A DNA stretch of 64,000 nucleotides from Candidatus Bostrichicola ureolyticus (GTDB lineage Bacteria; Bacteroidota; Bacteroidia; Flavobacteriales; Blattabacteriaceae), in assembly GCA_029851125.1 (NCBI GenBank), contig CP100319.1, positions 1 to 64,000 of the forward strand, given 5' to 3'. The notes under the pieces were generated by a model. The model did not search any database and was not told where the DNA came from. It saw only the letters and a list, made by a program, of their open reading frames with translations. Position numbers and translations under genes: made by a program. Positions 49,852-63,926 of this stretch are shown one piece after another. Numbering within the stretch: position 1 is the stretch's first letter; every line of letters begins with the position of its first letter.

Positions 49852-49936
49852 GCAAATCAGAATTATATAATTATATTAATTATATTAAAGAATAATCAAA
49901 TTTAAAGGGTTTTATTAATTTTAATTAACCTAACTA

Positions 49937-51262
49937 ATGTTTAATATCAATGAATTAAAAGGTAAAAAATTATTTGAATTACAAAAACTTGCTAAGTCAT
50001 TAAAATTAAAAAATTATACTCAGCTTAGGAAAAATGATCTATTACAAATAATTATAGAAAATATAAAAAAAACAGAATACTCTAAAAAAAATAATAATAA
50101 TGGTTTTTATAAAAAATATTCAGAATCTTATAATAAACGAAAATTAGAAGGAATTGTCCTTAGTGAAGGAGTATTAGAAATTATGCCTGAAAATAATTAC
50201 GGTTTTTCCAGATCTTATGATTATAATTATCTTGCATCACCAAATGATGTTTATGTTTCTCAATCTCAAATTAAATTATTTGGTCTTAAAACTGGTGATA
50301 CAATAAAAGGTGAAGTACGTCCACCTAAAGATGGAGAAAAATATTTACCTTTAATAAGGATTCTAGAAATTAATGGACTTACGCCTTCATCTATTAGAGA
50401 TAGAGCTTCTTTTGAACATTTAACTCCTTTATTTCCAAATGAAAAATTCAAATTAGCTGAAAAAAATGCTACATTATCAACACGAATAATAGATTTATTC
50501 ACTCCTATAGGTAAAGGACAACGTGGTATGATCGTAGCTCCTCCAAAAACTGGAAAAACTACATTATTAAAAGAAATAGCTAATGCTATTGCTGCAAATC
50601 ATCCAGAAGTATATCTAATTATATTACTTATAGATGAACGTCCAGAGGAAGTAACTGATATGCAACGGAGTGTTAAAGCTGAAGTTATTGCTTCAACTTT
50701 TGATGAACCAGCTGAAAGACATGTAAAAGTAGTTAATATAGTTTCAGAAAAAGGAAAAAGAATGGTAGAATGTGGTCATGATGTATGTATTTTAGCAGAT
50801 TCTTTAACTCGTATGTCTCGTGCATTTAATACTGTAGCTCCAGCATCTGGTAAAATTCTTTCAGGAGGTATAGACGCAAATGCTTTGCATAAGCCTAAAA
50901 GGTTTTTTGGTGCAGCTAGAAATATAGAAAATGGTGGATCTTTAACTATTATTGCTACTGCTTTGATAGATACTGGATCTAAAATGGATGATGTAATATT
51001 TGAAGAATTTAAAGGTACTGGAAATATGGAATTACAATTAGATAGAAGAATATGTAATAGAAGAATTTATCCTGCTATAGATTTAGTTGCTTCTAGTACT
51101 AGAAAAGACGATCTTTTGCTTGATGCTAATACATTACAAAGAATGTGGATTTTGCGAAAACATCTTTCTGATATGAATTCTACAGAGGCTATGGAATTTT
51201 TAATATCTCGTATTATTAAAACTAATAATAACATAGAATTTTTAAATTCTATGAATAGCTAA
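49937..51262 (+). CDS. rho: Transcription termination factor Rho
   Basis: Hexameric RNA helicase for termination. 441 residues. The N-terminal Rho-N helices ([19 protein letters not shown]) are followed by a short basic linker, the cold-shock-like RNA-binding domain, Walker A in [11 protein letters not shown] and the Q- and R-loops ([13 protein letters not shown]). The long linker common in free-living Bacteroidota is largely gone. Its 3' end overlaps the HIT gene by 21 bases. Confidence 0.97.
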   Translation: MFNINELKGKKLFELQKLAKSLKLKNYTQLRKNDLLQIIIENIKKTEYSKKNNNNGFYKKYSESYNKRKLEGIVLSEGVLEIMPENNYGFSRSYDYNYLASPNDVYVSQSQIKLFGLKTGDTIKGEVRPPKDGEKYLPLIRILEINGLTPSSIRDRASFEHLTPLFPNEKFKLAEKNATLSTRIIDLFTPIGKGQRGMIVAPPKTGKTTLLKEIANAIAANHPEVYLIILLIDERPEEVTDMQRSVKAEVIASTFDEPAERHVKVVNIVSEKGKRMVECGHDVCILADSLTRMSRAFNTVAPASGKILSGGIDANALHKPKRFFGAARNIENGGSLTIIATALIDTGSKMDDVIFEEFKGTGNMELQLDRRICNRRIYPAIDLVASSTRKDDLLLDANTLQRMWILRKHLSDMNSTEAMEFLISRIIKTNNNIEFLNSMNS

Positions 51263-51649
51263 GAATGCATTTTTAATTTTATTTGAAATAATTAATAATT
51301 TATCCTTTGATAATGATTTTCTTAAAGAAAAATCTAAATCACTTTCTTTATCCATAGGTATTAAATGTACATGCGCATGAGGTATTTTAAATCCCATTAC
51401 AACTAAACCTATACGTTGACATGATATTGCTTTTTCTATGCTTAAAGCTACCTTTTTTACAAAAATCATTAATTGTGAAAACTCTTTGTCTTCAATTTTA
51501 AAGAAATTATTTATTTCTTTTTTAGGAATAACTAAAGTATGTCCAATTTTTATAGGATAAATATCCAAAAATGCTAAATGATTTTTATCTTCAGCTACTT
51601 CATAAGCATGAATATTTTTGTTAATTATTTGTGTAAATATTGAAGACAT
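51242..51649 (-). CDS. HIT-family nucleotide-binding protein
   Basis: 135-residue histidine-triad protein (Hint type), probably hydrolysing adenosine phosphoramidates. The triad is in HAHVHLIP; the N-terminal [29 protein letters not shown] segment is typical. It lies 2 bases after greA on the same strand, and the two are also paired in other Bacteroidota. Confidence 0.93.
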   Translation of the reverse strand: MSSIFTQIINKNIHAYEVAEDKNHLAFLDIYPIKIGHTLVIPKKEINNFFKIEDKEFSQLMIFVKKVALSIEKAISCQRIGLVVMGFKIPHAHVHLIPMDKESDLDFSLRKSLSKDKLLIISNKIKNAFLAIHRI

Positions 51650-51651
51650 TA

Positions 51652-52116
51652 TTATTTTATTTCTAATATTTCGTAATCTATAATAGTATTATTAGGCAAT
51701 TTTATATGAGCTATTTCACCAACTTTTTTGCCTAATAATCCTAAAGAAATAGGAGTATTTATAGATATTTTTCCAAATTTAATATCTGCTTCGTATTCAG
51801 GCACCAAAGTATATATGTGTTCACTACCATGTTTTATATTTTTTATTTTTACAGTAGATAATATAAAAACTTTATCTTTTTTTAGTTTAGAACTATCTAT
51901 TATACGGACATTAGATAACTTTTGTTTTAGTTTTTTAATATGTAATTCTAAAATAAATTGTGCTTCTTTTGCAGCATTGTATTCAGCATTTTCTGATAAA
52001 TCTCCTTTTTCACGTGCTTCAGCTATTTGTGATGATATTCGTCTACGTTCAATATTTTCTAAATGTTCTAACTCTTTACATAATTTGTTTAATCCTTCTT
52101 TAGTTAAATAAATCAT
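51652..52116 (-). CDS. greA: Transcription elongation factor GreA
   Basis: Restarts backtracked RNA polymerase by transcript cleavage. 154 residues: the N-terminal coiled coil with the acidic tip [16 protein letters not shown], and a C-terminal FKBP-like domain with [13 protein letters not shown]. Of interest here, Gre factors affect polymerase fidelity, which matters where homopolymer slippage may rescue genes. Confidence 0.96.
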   Translation of the reverse strand: MIYLTKEGLNKLCKELEHLENIERRRISSQIAEAREKGDLSENAEYNAAKEAQFILELHIKKLKQKLSNVRIIDSSKLKKDKVFILSTVKIKNIKHGSEHIYTLVPEYEADIKFGKISINTPISLGLLGKKVGEIAHIKLPNNTIIDYEILEIK

Positions 52117-52230
52117 ATAATCATATTTATAAATAAATTAATATATACAATATTTTTTTTTTATATTTATATAAATTTTATAAATTTTTGTAGTTATTTA
52201 GTACAGGTATTTATAATAATTTTTTTAGAT

Positions 52231-52476
52231 ATGGCAAATAATAAATCATCTATAAAAAGAATACGCAAGAATAAAATTATACGATTGCGTAATAAGTATT
52301 ATCATAAGTCTACACGTACAGCAATCAAAAAATTTAAAAATGATACTGATAAGTATTCTACTATTGTATCAATGTTAGATAAATTATCTAAAAAAAATAT
52401 TATACATAGAAATAAAGCTGCTAGATTAAAAAGTAAATTAGCTAAAATGATAAAGGCCCATTCGTCTATTGGTTAG
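52231..52476 (+). CDS. rpsT: 30S ribosomal protein S20, with its end inside tRNA-Glu
   Basis: 81-residue basic helical protein binding 16S rRNA. The core [15 protein letters not shown] and [19 protein letters not shown] matches S20. In relatives the protein ends about here; in this genome the frame runs on into tRNA-Glu and ends at a TAG (52474-52476) formed by the tRNA D-arm bases. The last six residues (AHSSIG) are therefore encoded by tRNA sequence. Confidence 0.93.
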   Translation: MANNKSSIKRIRKNKIIRLRNKYYHKSTRTAIKKFKNDTDKYSTIVSMLDKLSKKNIIHRNKAARLKSKLAKMIKAHSSIG

Positions 52477-52526
52477 GACATCAGATTTTCATTCTGAAAA
52501 GAGGGGTTCGATTCCCCTATGGGCTA
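52455..52526 (+). tRNA. trnE: tRNA-Glu (TTC anticodon)
   Basis: Acceptor GGCCCAT pairs with ATGGGCT (G1-U72 wobble); the anticodon loop TTTTCAT on stem CAGA/TCTG gives anticodon TTC. T loop TTCGATT. The sequence closely follows flavobacterial tRNA-Glu. Its first 22 bases overlap the 3' end of rpsT on the same strand. Confidence 0.95.
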
Positions 52527-52658
52527 CGAAATTGATCCATATCATTTTCAAAGAAGCTGAAATTCAATCAGAAGAAAAAATAATTATTCCATGTGTTGGT
52601 AGTTTGCTTTAAAAAAAAAGGATAATCTACCTTACTTGTAAATTAAATTTTAAAATAT
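52527..52658 (+). other. Intergenic segment with a possible gene remnant
   Basis: About 130 bases between tRNA-Glu and folD. From 52530 an open stretch without a start codon reads KLIHIIFKEAEIQSEE and then KIIIPCVGSLL to a TAA at 52614. Its composition (less extreme AT, varied residues) is coding-like, which suggests the trace of a lost gene, but I cannot assign it. The rest is AT-rich with no visible feature. Confidence 0.3.
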
Positions 52659-53537
52659 TTATTGTTTTTGTACAGCAGCTATTAAGGTATTTTTTAAAAG
52701 CATTGAACGAGTTATTGGACCTATTCCACCTGGAACTGGTGTAAGACAAGAAGCTTTATTATATACACTATCAAAATCGACGTCTCCTAATAGTTTATAT
52801 CCTTTTGGACTAGTACTATCTTTTACCATACTAATTCCTACATCTATTAATATAGCTGATTTTTTTATCATATTAGATTTTAAAAATTTAGGAACACCTA
52901 ATGCAGTAATGATAATATCAGCTTGACGAGTATGATATGCTACTTCTTGTGTATAACTATGAGTTAGTGTAACTGTACTATTACCAGGGGATTTTTTCCT
53001 AGCCATTAAAATGCTTATTGGCATTCCTACAATTCTACTACGTCCAACAATAACTATATGTTTTCCTTGAGTATTTATTTTGTAATAATTTAGTAATGTC
53101 AATATACCCATAGGTGTAGCTGGTATGAAAGTTTTCATTCCAAGAGTCATTTTTCCTATATTTAAAGGATGAAATCCATCAACATCTTTATCAGGATCAA
53201 TAGCAATTATAATATTTTCTTTATTAATATTTTTAGGTAATGGCAGTTGAATAATTAAACCATCTAATGATGTGTCTATGTTAAAATCTTTAATTATTTT
53301 AATTAATTTTTTTTCAGTTATTGTATTAGGTAAGTGTAAAAAAGAAGATTTAAATCCTACACTTTTACAGTCTTTAATCTTATTATTTACATAAGTAATA
53401 CTAAGATTGTCGTTACCCACTAAAATAGTGGCTAAATGAGGAGTACGTTGTCCTTTTTTTTTCATACATAATACTTTTTTATTGATTTGGTTACGTATTT
53501 TTTTTGCTATTATATTTCCATATAAAATTTTTGTCAT
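52659..53537 (-). CDS. folD: Methylenetetrahydrofolate dehydrogenase/cyclohydrolase
   Basis: Bifunctional enzyme making 10-formyl-THF, needed by Fmt and purine synthesis. 292 residues. The catalytic Lys is in ITYVNNKIKDCKSVG; QLPLPKNINKE, DPDKDVDGFHP and the NADP-binding GRSRIVGMPIS are intact, with the C-terminal LTPVPGGIGPIT. It shares one base with the start of rsmA. Confidence 0.97.
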   Translation of the reverse strand: MTKILYGNIIAKKIRNQINKKVLCMKKKGQRTPHLATILVGNDNLSITYVNNKIKDCKSVGFKSSFLHLPNTITEKKLIKIIKDFNIDTSLDGLIIQLPLPKNINKENIIIAIDPDKDVDGFHPLNIGKMTLGMKTFIPATPMGILTLLNYYKINTQGKHIVIVGRSRIVGMPISILMARKKSPGNSTVTLTHSYTQEVAYHTRQADIIITALGVPKFLKSNMIKKSAILIDVGISMVKDSTSPKGYKLLGDVDFDSVYNKASCLTPVPGGIGPITRSMLLKNTLIAAVQKQ

Positions 53538-54301
53538 TATAAAATCATTTTATCCATTTTTATTGTAAGATCAATAAATTCTGCATAAGAAAGTTCTTCA
53601 GCTCTTTTTTCTAAAATTTTTAAAATATTTTTATTTATAGGTTTTAAATATAATGGTTTTAATGCATTAAATAACTTTTTTCTTCTTTGATTGAAAGCAG
53701 TTTTTACTAATTTAAAAAATAATTCTTCATTACAATTTAAATATTTTGTTTTTCTAATTAATCTAATTACAACAGATTCTACTTTTGGTTTTGGAATAAA
53801 TACATTTTTTGTTACAGTAAAAAGATATTCTACATTATAAAATGTTTGTACAAGTACTGAAAGAATACCGTATATTTTATTTCCATGTTTAGTGACTATA
53901 CGTTCAGCTACTTGTTTTTGAAACATACCTATGCATTCTGGTATATATTGTCTATATTTTAATATATGAAATAAAATTTGAGAAGAAATATTATATGGAA
54001 AATTTCCAATAATTGCAAAATTATTTAAATTTTTAGGGTTCCATTTTAAAAAATTATCGTGAATAATCCTATTATTTAAATTAGGAAAATTTTTTTTTAA
54101 ATAAAAAATGTATTCATTATCTATTTCTATTAAATATAAATCATTACATCTTTTTAACAAGTAATTACTAAGTGCTCCTGTACCAGCTCCAACTTCTACT
54201 ACAGTATTATATCCTATAAATGAAAGACTATTGACAATTTTATTTGCAATATTTTTATCTTTTAAAATATGTTGTCCAAGATATTTTTTAGTTCTTAACA
54301 T
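53537..54301 (-). CDS. rsmA: 16S rRNA dimethyladenosine transferase
   Basis: KsgA-type enzyme that dimethylates A1518 and A1519 of 16S rRNA (E. coli numbering). 254 residues with GQHILKDKNIANKI, SAM-binding VEVGAGTGALS and the catalytic NFPYNIS motif. A third rRNA methyltransferase in the window after rsmG and the frameshifted rsmD. Confidence 0.97.
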   Translation of the reverse strand: MLRTKKYLGQHILKDKNIANKIVNSLSFIGYNTVVEVGAGTGALSNYLLKRCNDLYLIEIDNEYIFYLKKNFPNLNNRIIHDNFLKWNPKNLNNFAIIGNFPYNISSQILFHILKYRQYIPECIGMFQKQVAERIVTKHGNKIYGILSVLVQTFYNVEYLFTVTKNVFIPKPKVESVVIRLIRKTKYLNCNEELFFKLVKTAFNQRRKKLFNALKPLYLKPINKNILKILEKRAEELSYAEFIDLTIKMDKMIL

Positions 54302-54341
54302 CTTTATTTAATTATATATATTATATAATAAATAATTTTTT

Positions 54342-55079
54342 ATGAAAATCATTAGTTACAATGTAAATGGTATTCGTTCAGCTATAAATAAAGGTTTAGT
54401 TAAATGGATTAATATGACTAATCCAGATATACTTTGTATACAAGAAATTAAAGCTTATAAAGATCAGATTAATTTAAATCTATTTGAAGGATATTATCAT
54501 TATTGGTTTTCAGCAAAAAAAAAAGGTTATAGTGGAGTTGGGATACTATCAAAAAAAAAACTACATAATATAGAATATGGTATTGGTTATATTGACTGTG
54601 AAGGAAGAGTAATACGAGCTGATTTAGATCAAATTTCTATTATTAATATATATATTCCATATGGTTCAGAATCACGATTGAAAATTAAAATAAACTTTAT
54701 GAAATATTTATTAAGATATATTATGGATCTAAAAAAATATAAAAAATTGATAATTTGTGGTGATTATAATATTTGTCATCAAGAAATAGATATATATGAT
54801 CCAAACGTATCAATTTCGGGTTTTCTTCCTATAGAGAGAGATTGGATTACAAAATTAATTAATTTAGGTTTTATTGATAGTTTCCGTTTTTTTATAAAAG
54901 ATCCTTATCATTATAGTTGGTGGAGCTATAGAGGTAATGCACGTGCAAAAAATAAAGGTTGGCGTATTGATTATAATATGGTTGACAATACTTTAAAAAA
55001 TAAAATGAATAAAGCATCAATTTTATACGAAGTACAATACTCTGATCATTGTCCAGTTATGTTAGATATAAATATATAA
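54342..55079 (+). CDS. xth: Exodeoxyribonuclease III
   Basis: AP endonuclease/exonuclease of base-excision repair. 245 residues. MKIISYNVNGIRSA with the metal-binding Asn, the Glu of CIQEIK, the NIYIPYG segment, GDYNICHQEIDIYDP and the C-terminal YSDHCPVM all fit. Two A10 runs (54515-54524 and 54551-54560) are in frame here. It is followed after 1 base by metG. Confidence 0.95.
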   Translation: MKIISYNVNGIRSAINKGLVKWINMTNPDILCIQEIKAYKDQINLNLFEGYYHYWFSAKKKGYSGVGILSKKKLHNIEYGIGYIDCEGRVIRADLDQISIINIYIPYGSESRLKIKINFMKYLLRYIMDLKKYKKLIICGDYNICHQEIDIYDPNVSISGFLPIERDWITKLINLGFIDSFRFFIKDPYHYSWWSYRGNARAKNKGWRIDYNMVDNTLKNKMNKASILYEVQYSDHCPVMLDINI

Positions 55080-55080
55080 A

Positions 55081-56742
55081 ATGTCTAGATATACTGTAAC
55101 TGCTGCTATGTTATATGCAAATGGTCCTATACACATAGGACATTTAGCCGGTGTTTATATTCCTGCTGACATTTTTGTCCGTTATCTTAGACGAAAAAAC
55201 AAAGATGTTATTTTCATATGTGGTTCTGATGAACATGGAGTGCCTATAATGATAGGAGCTCAAAAAGAAGGTATTAGTCCAAAAAAAATCGTAGATAAAT
55301 ACCATTTTATTATAAAAAATAGTTTCAATGCTTTTGGTATAAGTTTTGACAATTATTCACGTACTACTGATAGTATGCATCATAAAACTGTTACTAATTT
55401 TTTTAAGCATCTTTATGAGAAAAAAATTTTTGTTGAAAAAATTTCTAAACAATTTTATGATGATAAAATTGGAAAATTTTTAGCAGATCGTTATATATTA
55501 GGTAATTGTCCATATTGTAATAATAAAAAAGCTTATGGAGATCAATGTGAAAAATGTGGAGCTGTTATTAATTCTGAAGATTTAATTAATCCTATATCTG
55601 CTTTAAGTGGACATATTCCTATTATGAAAAATACTAAACATTGGTATTTACCTTTAGATAAATATCAGGATTTTTTAGAAAAATGGATTAATAACAAAAA
55701 ATTTTGGAAACCTAATGTTTATGGTCAAGTAAAATCATGGTTATGCCATGGTTTAAAATCAAGATCTATTACCAGAGATTTAGATTGGGGTGTTCCTGTA
55801 CCGTTAAATAACGCAAAAGGAAAAGTTTTATATGTGTGGTTTGATGCTCTGATAGGATATATATCTTCAACAATAGAATGGGCAGAACGTGAAGGAAAAG
55901 ATTGGGTTCCTTATTGGAAAAATGATAATACTACTCTTATACATTTTATTGGTAAAGATAATATAGTATTTCACTGTATCGTTTTTCCAGTAATGTTAAA
56001 AGCACATTGTGAATATATTCTTCCCGAAAATGTAATTGCAAATGAGTTTCTCAATTTAGAAAATAAAAAAATATCAACGTCTAGAAATTGGGCTGTGTGG
56101 CTACACGAATATTTGAAAGATTTTCCAAATCAACAAGATTCATTACGTTATATTCTTACTATTAATATGCCTGAAACTAAGGATAATAATTTTAATTGGA
56201 AAGAGTTTCAAATACGTATTAATTCAGAATTAGTATCTGTATGGGGTAATTTTGTTTACCGTATTATGGTAATAACTTGGAAGTATTGTGAAGGAAAAGT
56301 CCCCCAACCACAATCTATTTCTGAGTACGATTGTAAAATATTAGAATTAATAAAAACCTATCCATATAAAATAGGTTATATGATAGAACATTATCGTTTT
56401 AGAGATGCTTTAATTAATTTTATGACTTTAGTTAGATTAGGTAATAGATATTTAACAAATAGAGAACCTTGGAAAATTTCTGATTTTCATCAAAAAAATA
56501 TTATATATACTGCTTTACAAATATTAGGAATGCTAAGTCAATTAGCTGAACCTTTTTTTCCTAATACTACAAAAATATTGTTATATGCATTACATTTGAA
56601 ACTTTATTCATGGAATGATTTAGAAAAAATAGAAATTTTACCTCCTGAACATCAACTTGGAAAACCTATTTTATTATTTAAACTAATAGAAGATTCCGAC
56701 ATAGAAAAACAACTTTATAAGTTAAATAAAAAAAAAATATAA
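55081..56742 (+). CDS. metG: Methionyl-tRNA synthetase, without C-terminal tRNA-binding domain
   Basis: Class I synthetase of 553 residues. The HIGH motif is at 18-21, the zinc knuckle is CPYCNNKKAYGDQCEKCG, and the KMSKS equivalent reads KISTS in NLENKKISTSRNW. The anticodon-binding helical domain is complete. The family in Bacteroidota usually extends to about 690 residues with a Trbp111-like OB domain; that part is absent. Its end is 2 bases from the 3' end of 5S rRNA on the other strand. Confidence 0.96.
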   Translation: MSRYTVTAAMLYANGPIHIGHLAGVYIPADIFVRYLRRKNKDVIFICGSDEHGVPIMIGAQKEGISPKKIVDKYHFIIKNSFNAFGISFDNYSRTTDSMHHKTVTNFFKHLYEKKIFVEKISKQFYDDKIGKFLADRYILGNCPYCNNKKAYGDQCEKCGAVINSEDLINPISALSGHIPIMKNTKHWYLPLDKYQDFLEKWINNKKFWKPNVYGQVKSWLCHGLKSRSITRDLDWGVPVPLNNAKGKVLYVWFDALIGYISSTIEWAEREGKDWVPYWKNDNTTLIHFIGKDNIVFHCIVFPVMLKAHCEYILPENVIANEFLNLENKKISTSRNWAVWLHEYLKDFPNQQDSLRYILTINMPETKDNNFNWKEFQIRINSELVSVWGNFVYRIMVITWKYCEGKVPQPQSISEYDCKILELIKTYPYKIGYMIEHYRFRDALINFMTLVRLGNRYLTNREPWKISDFHQKNIIYTALQILGMLSQLAEPFFPNTTKILLYALHLKLYSWNDLEKIEILPPEHQLGKPILLFKLIEDSDIEKQLYKLNKKKI

Positions 56743-56744
56743 AA

Positions 56745-56863
56745 GGTATGGGCAGCGACTTACTCTCCCATAAATAATTTACAGTACCATCAGCGCTAAT
56801 GAGCTTAACTTCTCTGTTCGGAATGGAAAGAGGTGATCCTCATTGCTTAACCACCCAATCCCT
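56745..56863 (-). rRNA. rrf: 5S ribosomal RNA
   Basis: About 119 bases with the conserved loop-B/C region CCATTCCGAACAGAGAAG on the minus strand and complementary ends (GGGATTGGG at the 5' side with GCCCATACC at the 3' side). Ends are estimated to within a few bases. It closes the rRNA operon. Confidence 0.93.
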
Positions 56864-56924
56864 TTTATTTTATAATTTTATATTGACATATTAAAGTAAA
56901 TAAAACTAAATAATAATTAGCAGA

Positions 56925-59795
<2,871 letters not shown>

Positions 59796-59878
59796 TATAT
59801 TTTCAAAAAAAAATCAATGAAAATTTTGGTTACTTACTTATTTAATTTTATTTACTATATATGTCAAAGAACTTATAG

Positions 59879-59952
59879 TGGAGAATATCGGATTTGAACC
59901 GATGACCTCCTGATTGCAAAACAGGCGCTCTAACCAACTGAGCTAATTCCCC
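59879..59952 (-). tRNA. trnA: tRNA-Ala (TGC anticodon)
   Basis: Acceptor GGGGAAT pairs with ATTCTCC (one G-U); the anticodon loop holds TTTGCAA, anticodon TGC. Located in the 16S-23S spacer downstream of tRNA-Ile, the standard arrangement. Confidence 0.97.
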
Positions 59953-59967
59953 TTTTTTATTTTTACG

Positions 59968-60041
59968 TAGTCTCGCGCGGATTTGAACCGCGGACCTCTA
60001 CATTATCAGTGTAGCGCTCTAACCAACTGAGCTACGAGACT
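59968..60041 (-). tRNA. trnI: tRNA-Ile (GAT anticodon)
   Basis: Acceptor AGTCTCG pairs with CGAGACT; anticodon loop CTGATAA on stem CTACA/TGTAG gives anticodon GAT. Located in the 16S-23S spacer. It cannot read AUA, for which the lysidine-modified tRNA-Ile and TilS are required. Confidence 0.97.
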
Positions 60042-60082
60042 CTCTAAAAAAAAAGAGGAGTCTGTATATAAATTAAAACTAT

Positions 60083-60107
60083 GAAAAAAATCCTTTTGAA
60101 AAAGATT
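60083..60107 (-). other. 3' arm of the 16S rRNA processing stem
   Basis: These 25 bases, just downstream of 16S, can pair with 61677-61701 just upstream of 16S: 23 of 25 positions pair, two of them G-U. Such flanking complementarity forms the long stem cut by RNase III-type enzymes in pre-rRNA. Confidence 0.7.
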
Positions 60108-60120
60108 TTTTCTCGAAAGA

Positions 60121-61660
<1,540 letters not shown>

Positions 61661-61676
61661 TTTAATAAATATTTAT

Positions 61677-61701
61677 GATCCTTTTCAAAGGAATTTTTTT
61701 C
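61677..61701 (-). other. 5' arm of the 16S rRNA processing stem
   Basis: Complementary to 60083-60107 on the other side of the 16S gene (23 of 25 positions, counting two G-U pairs). The rest of the 175-base gap up to queA is A/T-rich; the rRNA promoter must be here, but no clear Bacteroidota promoter consensus is visible. Confidence 0.7.
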
Positions 61702-61778
61702 AAAGTTTTAAAGAACAATTTTTTTAATAAAAAAAAAATAAAAATTATTTTTATATAAATTTTTATTTTTTTTTTATA

Positions 61779-61796
61779 TTGTATATAAATATACAA
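61779..61796. promoter_or_regulatory. Inverted repeat between divergent rRNA operon and queA
   Basis: TTGTATA-TAAA-TATACAA, a 7-base perfect inverted repeat in the divergent promoter region of 16S (minus) and queA (plus). It contains the only G and C of its surroundings, which makes it stand out. It could be an operator or part of the promoters; this is inference. Confidence 0.35.
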
Positions 61797-61835
61797 ATTT
61801 TTTTTTAAAAATCAATAATAATAATTTTTTTTTTA

Positions 61836-62903
61836 ATGAAAACTTCAGATTTTAATTTTGAAATTCCTAAAGAATTAATTGTAGATAAACCTACTGAAGA
61901 ACGTGATGAATCACGTTTAATGGTTATACACAAAGATACAAGAAAAATTGAACATAAATATTTTAAAAATATAATTGATTATTTTAATGAAGGTGATGTA
62001 ATTATTCTTAATAATACTAAAGTATTTCCTGCTAGATTATATGGTATAAAAGAAAAAACAGAAGCTAAAATAGAAGTTTTTTTACTTAGAGAATTAGATA
62101 AAAAAAAAAGAATATGGGATATTTTAGTTGATCCAGCTAGAAAAGTACGTATAGGAAATAAAATACATTTTTCAAAAAAATTTGATAATAATGATATTAA
62201 ATTAATTATTGAAATTATTGATAATACTACTTCACGAGGAAGAATTGGACGGTTTAATTCTGATATTCCATATGATGAATTTATTAATAAAATAAAAAAT
62301 ATAGGAGAAACTCCTTTACCAAAATATATAAAACGTAATCCTGATAAAAATGATATAGAAAGATATCAAACTATTTATGCAAAAATAGAAGGTTCTGTAT
62401 CTACTCCATCTGCTGGTTTACATTTTTCTAAAAATTTATTAAAAAAATTAGAAATAAAAGGTATTAAAATATGTGAAATAACATTACATATAGGTTTAGG
62501 TAATTTAATTTTAATTGAAGTTGAAGATATATCTAAACATAGAATGGAGACTGAACAATTTTTTATTTCTAAAAAAACTTGTGATATTATAAATAATGCA
62601 ATTATAAATAATAAACGTATTTGTGCTGTTGGTTCATCTTCAATAAGAGCTATCGAAAGTTCTTGTAATATACTACCCAAATCTTTAAAACCTATTAATG
62701 GTTGGACTAGTAAATTTATTTTTCCTAATTATGATTTTAAAATTGTTAATTCTATGATTACTAATTTTCATATGCCAAAATCTACATTATTAATGTTGGT
62801 AGTAGCTTTTGCAGATTATAATTTAATTATGGAAGCTTATAATTTAGCTATTAAAGAAAATTATAGATTTTTTTCATATGGAGATGCAATGCTTATTTTA
62901 TAA
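61836..62903 (+). CDS. queA: S-adenosylmethionine:tRNA ribosyltransferase-isomerase
   Basis: Adds the epoxycyclopentanediol precursor to 7-aminomethyl-deazaguanine in tRNAs with GUN anticodons (queuosine synthesis). 355 residues with [48 protein letters not shown] and [13 protein letters not shown], all typical of QueA. tRNA-Tyr (8049) has a GTA anticodon and is a natural substrate. Confidence 0.97.
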   Translation: MKTSDFNFEIPKELIVDKPTEERDESRLMVIHKDTRKIEHKYFKNIIDYFNEGDVIILNNTKVFPARLYGIKEKTEAKIEVFLLRELDKKKRIWDILVDPARKVRIGNKIHFSKKFDNNDIKLIIEIIDNTTSRGRIGRFNSDIPYDEFINKIKNIGETPLPKYIKRNPDKNDIERYQTIYAKIEGSVSTPSAGLHFSKNLLKKLEIKGIKICEITLHIGLGNLILIEVEDISKHRMETEQFFISKKTCDIINNAIINNKRICAVGSSSIRAIESSCNILPKSLKPINGWTSKFIFPNYDFKIVNSMITNFHMPKSTLLMLVVAFADYNLIMEAYNLAIKENYRFFSYGDAMLIL

Positions 62904-62921
62904 TAAAATATTTTGTAGGAT

Positions 62922-63926
62922 ATGGATGATATTTTAAAAAAAATTAAATATCCTATTCTTGAAGAATTAAAAATTTTTGAAAAAGAATTAATTACTTTTA
63001 GTAATACTAAAATCACATTATTAAATAATATTACAAATTTTGTTTTAAATAAGAGAGGTAAATTAATTAGACCTATAATTATATTTTTAGTAGCTAAAAT
63101 GTTAAATGGTAATATTAATAAAAAAACTTATTTATTAGCTTTAATAATTGAAATTCTACATATTGCTACTCTTATACATGATGATGTAATAGATAATAGT
63201 AATATTAGAAGAGGATTTTTTTCACTTAAAGCTCTTTGGAAAAATAAAATTGCTGTTTTAACTGGAGATTATTTAATAAGTAATTGTTTATTATTAGCTA
63301 TAAAACATAATTATTATGATTTAATCAATATAATATGTAATACAATTATAAAAATGAGTGAAGGAGAATTTTTACAAATAGAAAAATACAGGATATTAAA
63401 TAATGTTACTGAAAATATTTATAATAAAATTATTTATTATAAAACAGCTCTTCTTATTGGAATTTGTTGTGAAGGCAGTGCATATTCAATAAATGAAAAT
63501 AAAAATACTATTATAGATATGAAAAAATTTGGTGAATTAATAGGAATGGCTTTTCAAATTAAAGATGATTTACTTGATTATGAATCAAATAATAATGTTT
63601 TAGGAAAACCAATTTTTATGGATTTAAAAGAAAAAAAAATAACATTACCATTAATTTATACACTAAAAATTTGCTCTGATAAAGATAAAAAAAAATTAAA
63701 TTTATTAATTAATAATTGTTATTATAATAAGAATATAAATTATGTTAATAATAACATAAATAATATTATTAATATTGTTAATAAATATGGAGGAATTAAT
63801 TATGCTAAAAATAGAATGATTTTTTTTCATAAAAAAGCTTTAAAAATTTTAAATAAATATCCTAATAATAATATTAAAAATTCTCTTAAAGAATTAACAT
63901 ATTTTATAATTGAAAGAAAAAATTAA
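62922..63926 (+). CDS. Polyprenyl diphosphate synthase
   Basis: Trans-prenyltransferase of the IspB/HepT type, 334 residues. The first Asp-rich motif is HDDVIDNS (DDxxD at 87-91), followed by RRG; the second is KDDLLDYES (about 216-224). GKLIRP (46-51) is the substrate-binding KxxRP element. The product chain length cannot be told; a quinone side chain or undecaprenyl-like carrier is likely. It shares stop-codon bases (TTAA) with the convergent gene at the right edge. Confidence 0.92.
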   Translation: MDDILKKIKYPILEELKIFEKELITFSNTKITLLNNITNFVLNKRGKLIRPIIIFLVAKMLNGNINKKTYLLALIIEILHIATLIHDDVIDNSNIRRGFFSLKALWKNKIAVLTGDYLISNCLLLAIKHNYYDLINIICNTIIKMSEGEFLQIEKYRILNNVTENIYNKIIYYKTALLIGICCEGSAYSINENKNTIIDMKKFGELIGMAFQIKDDLLDYESNNNVLGKPIFMDLKEKKITLPLIYTLKICSDKDKKKLNLLINNCYYNKNINYVNNNINNIINIVNKYGGINYAKNRMIFFHKKALKILNKYPNNNIKNSLKELTYFIIERKN

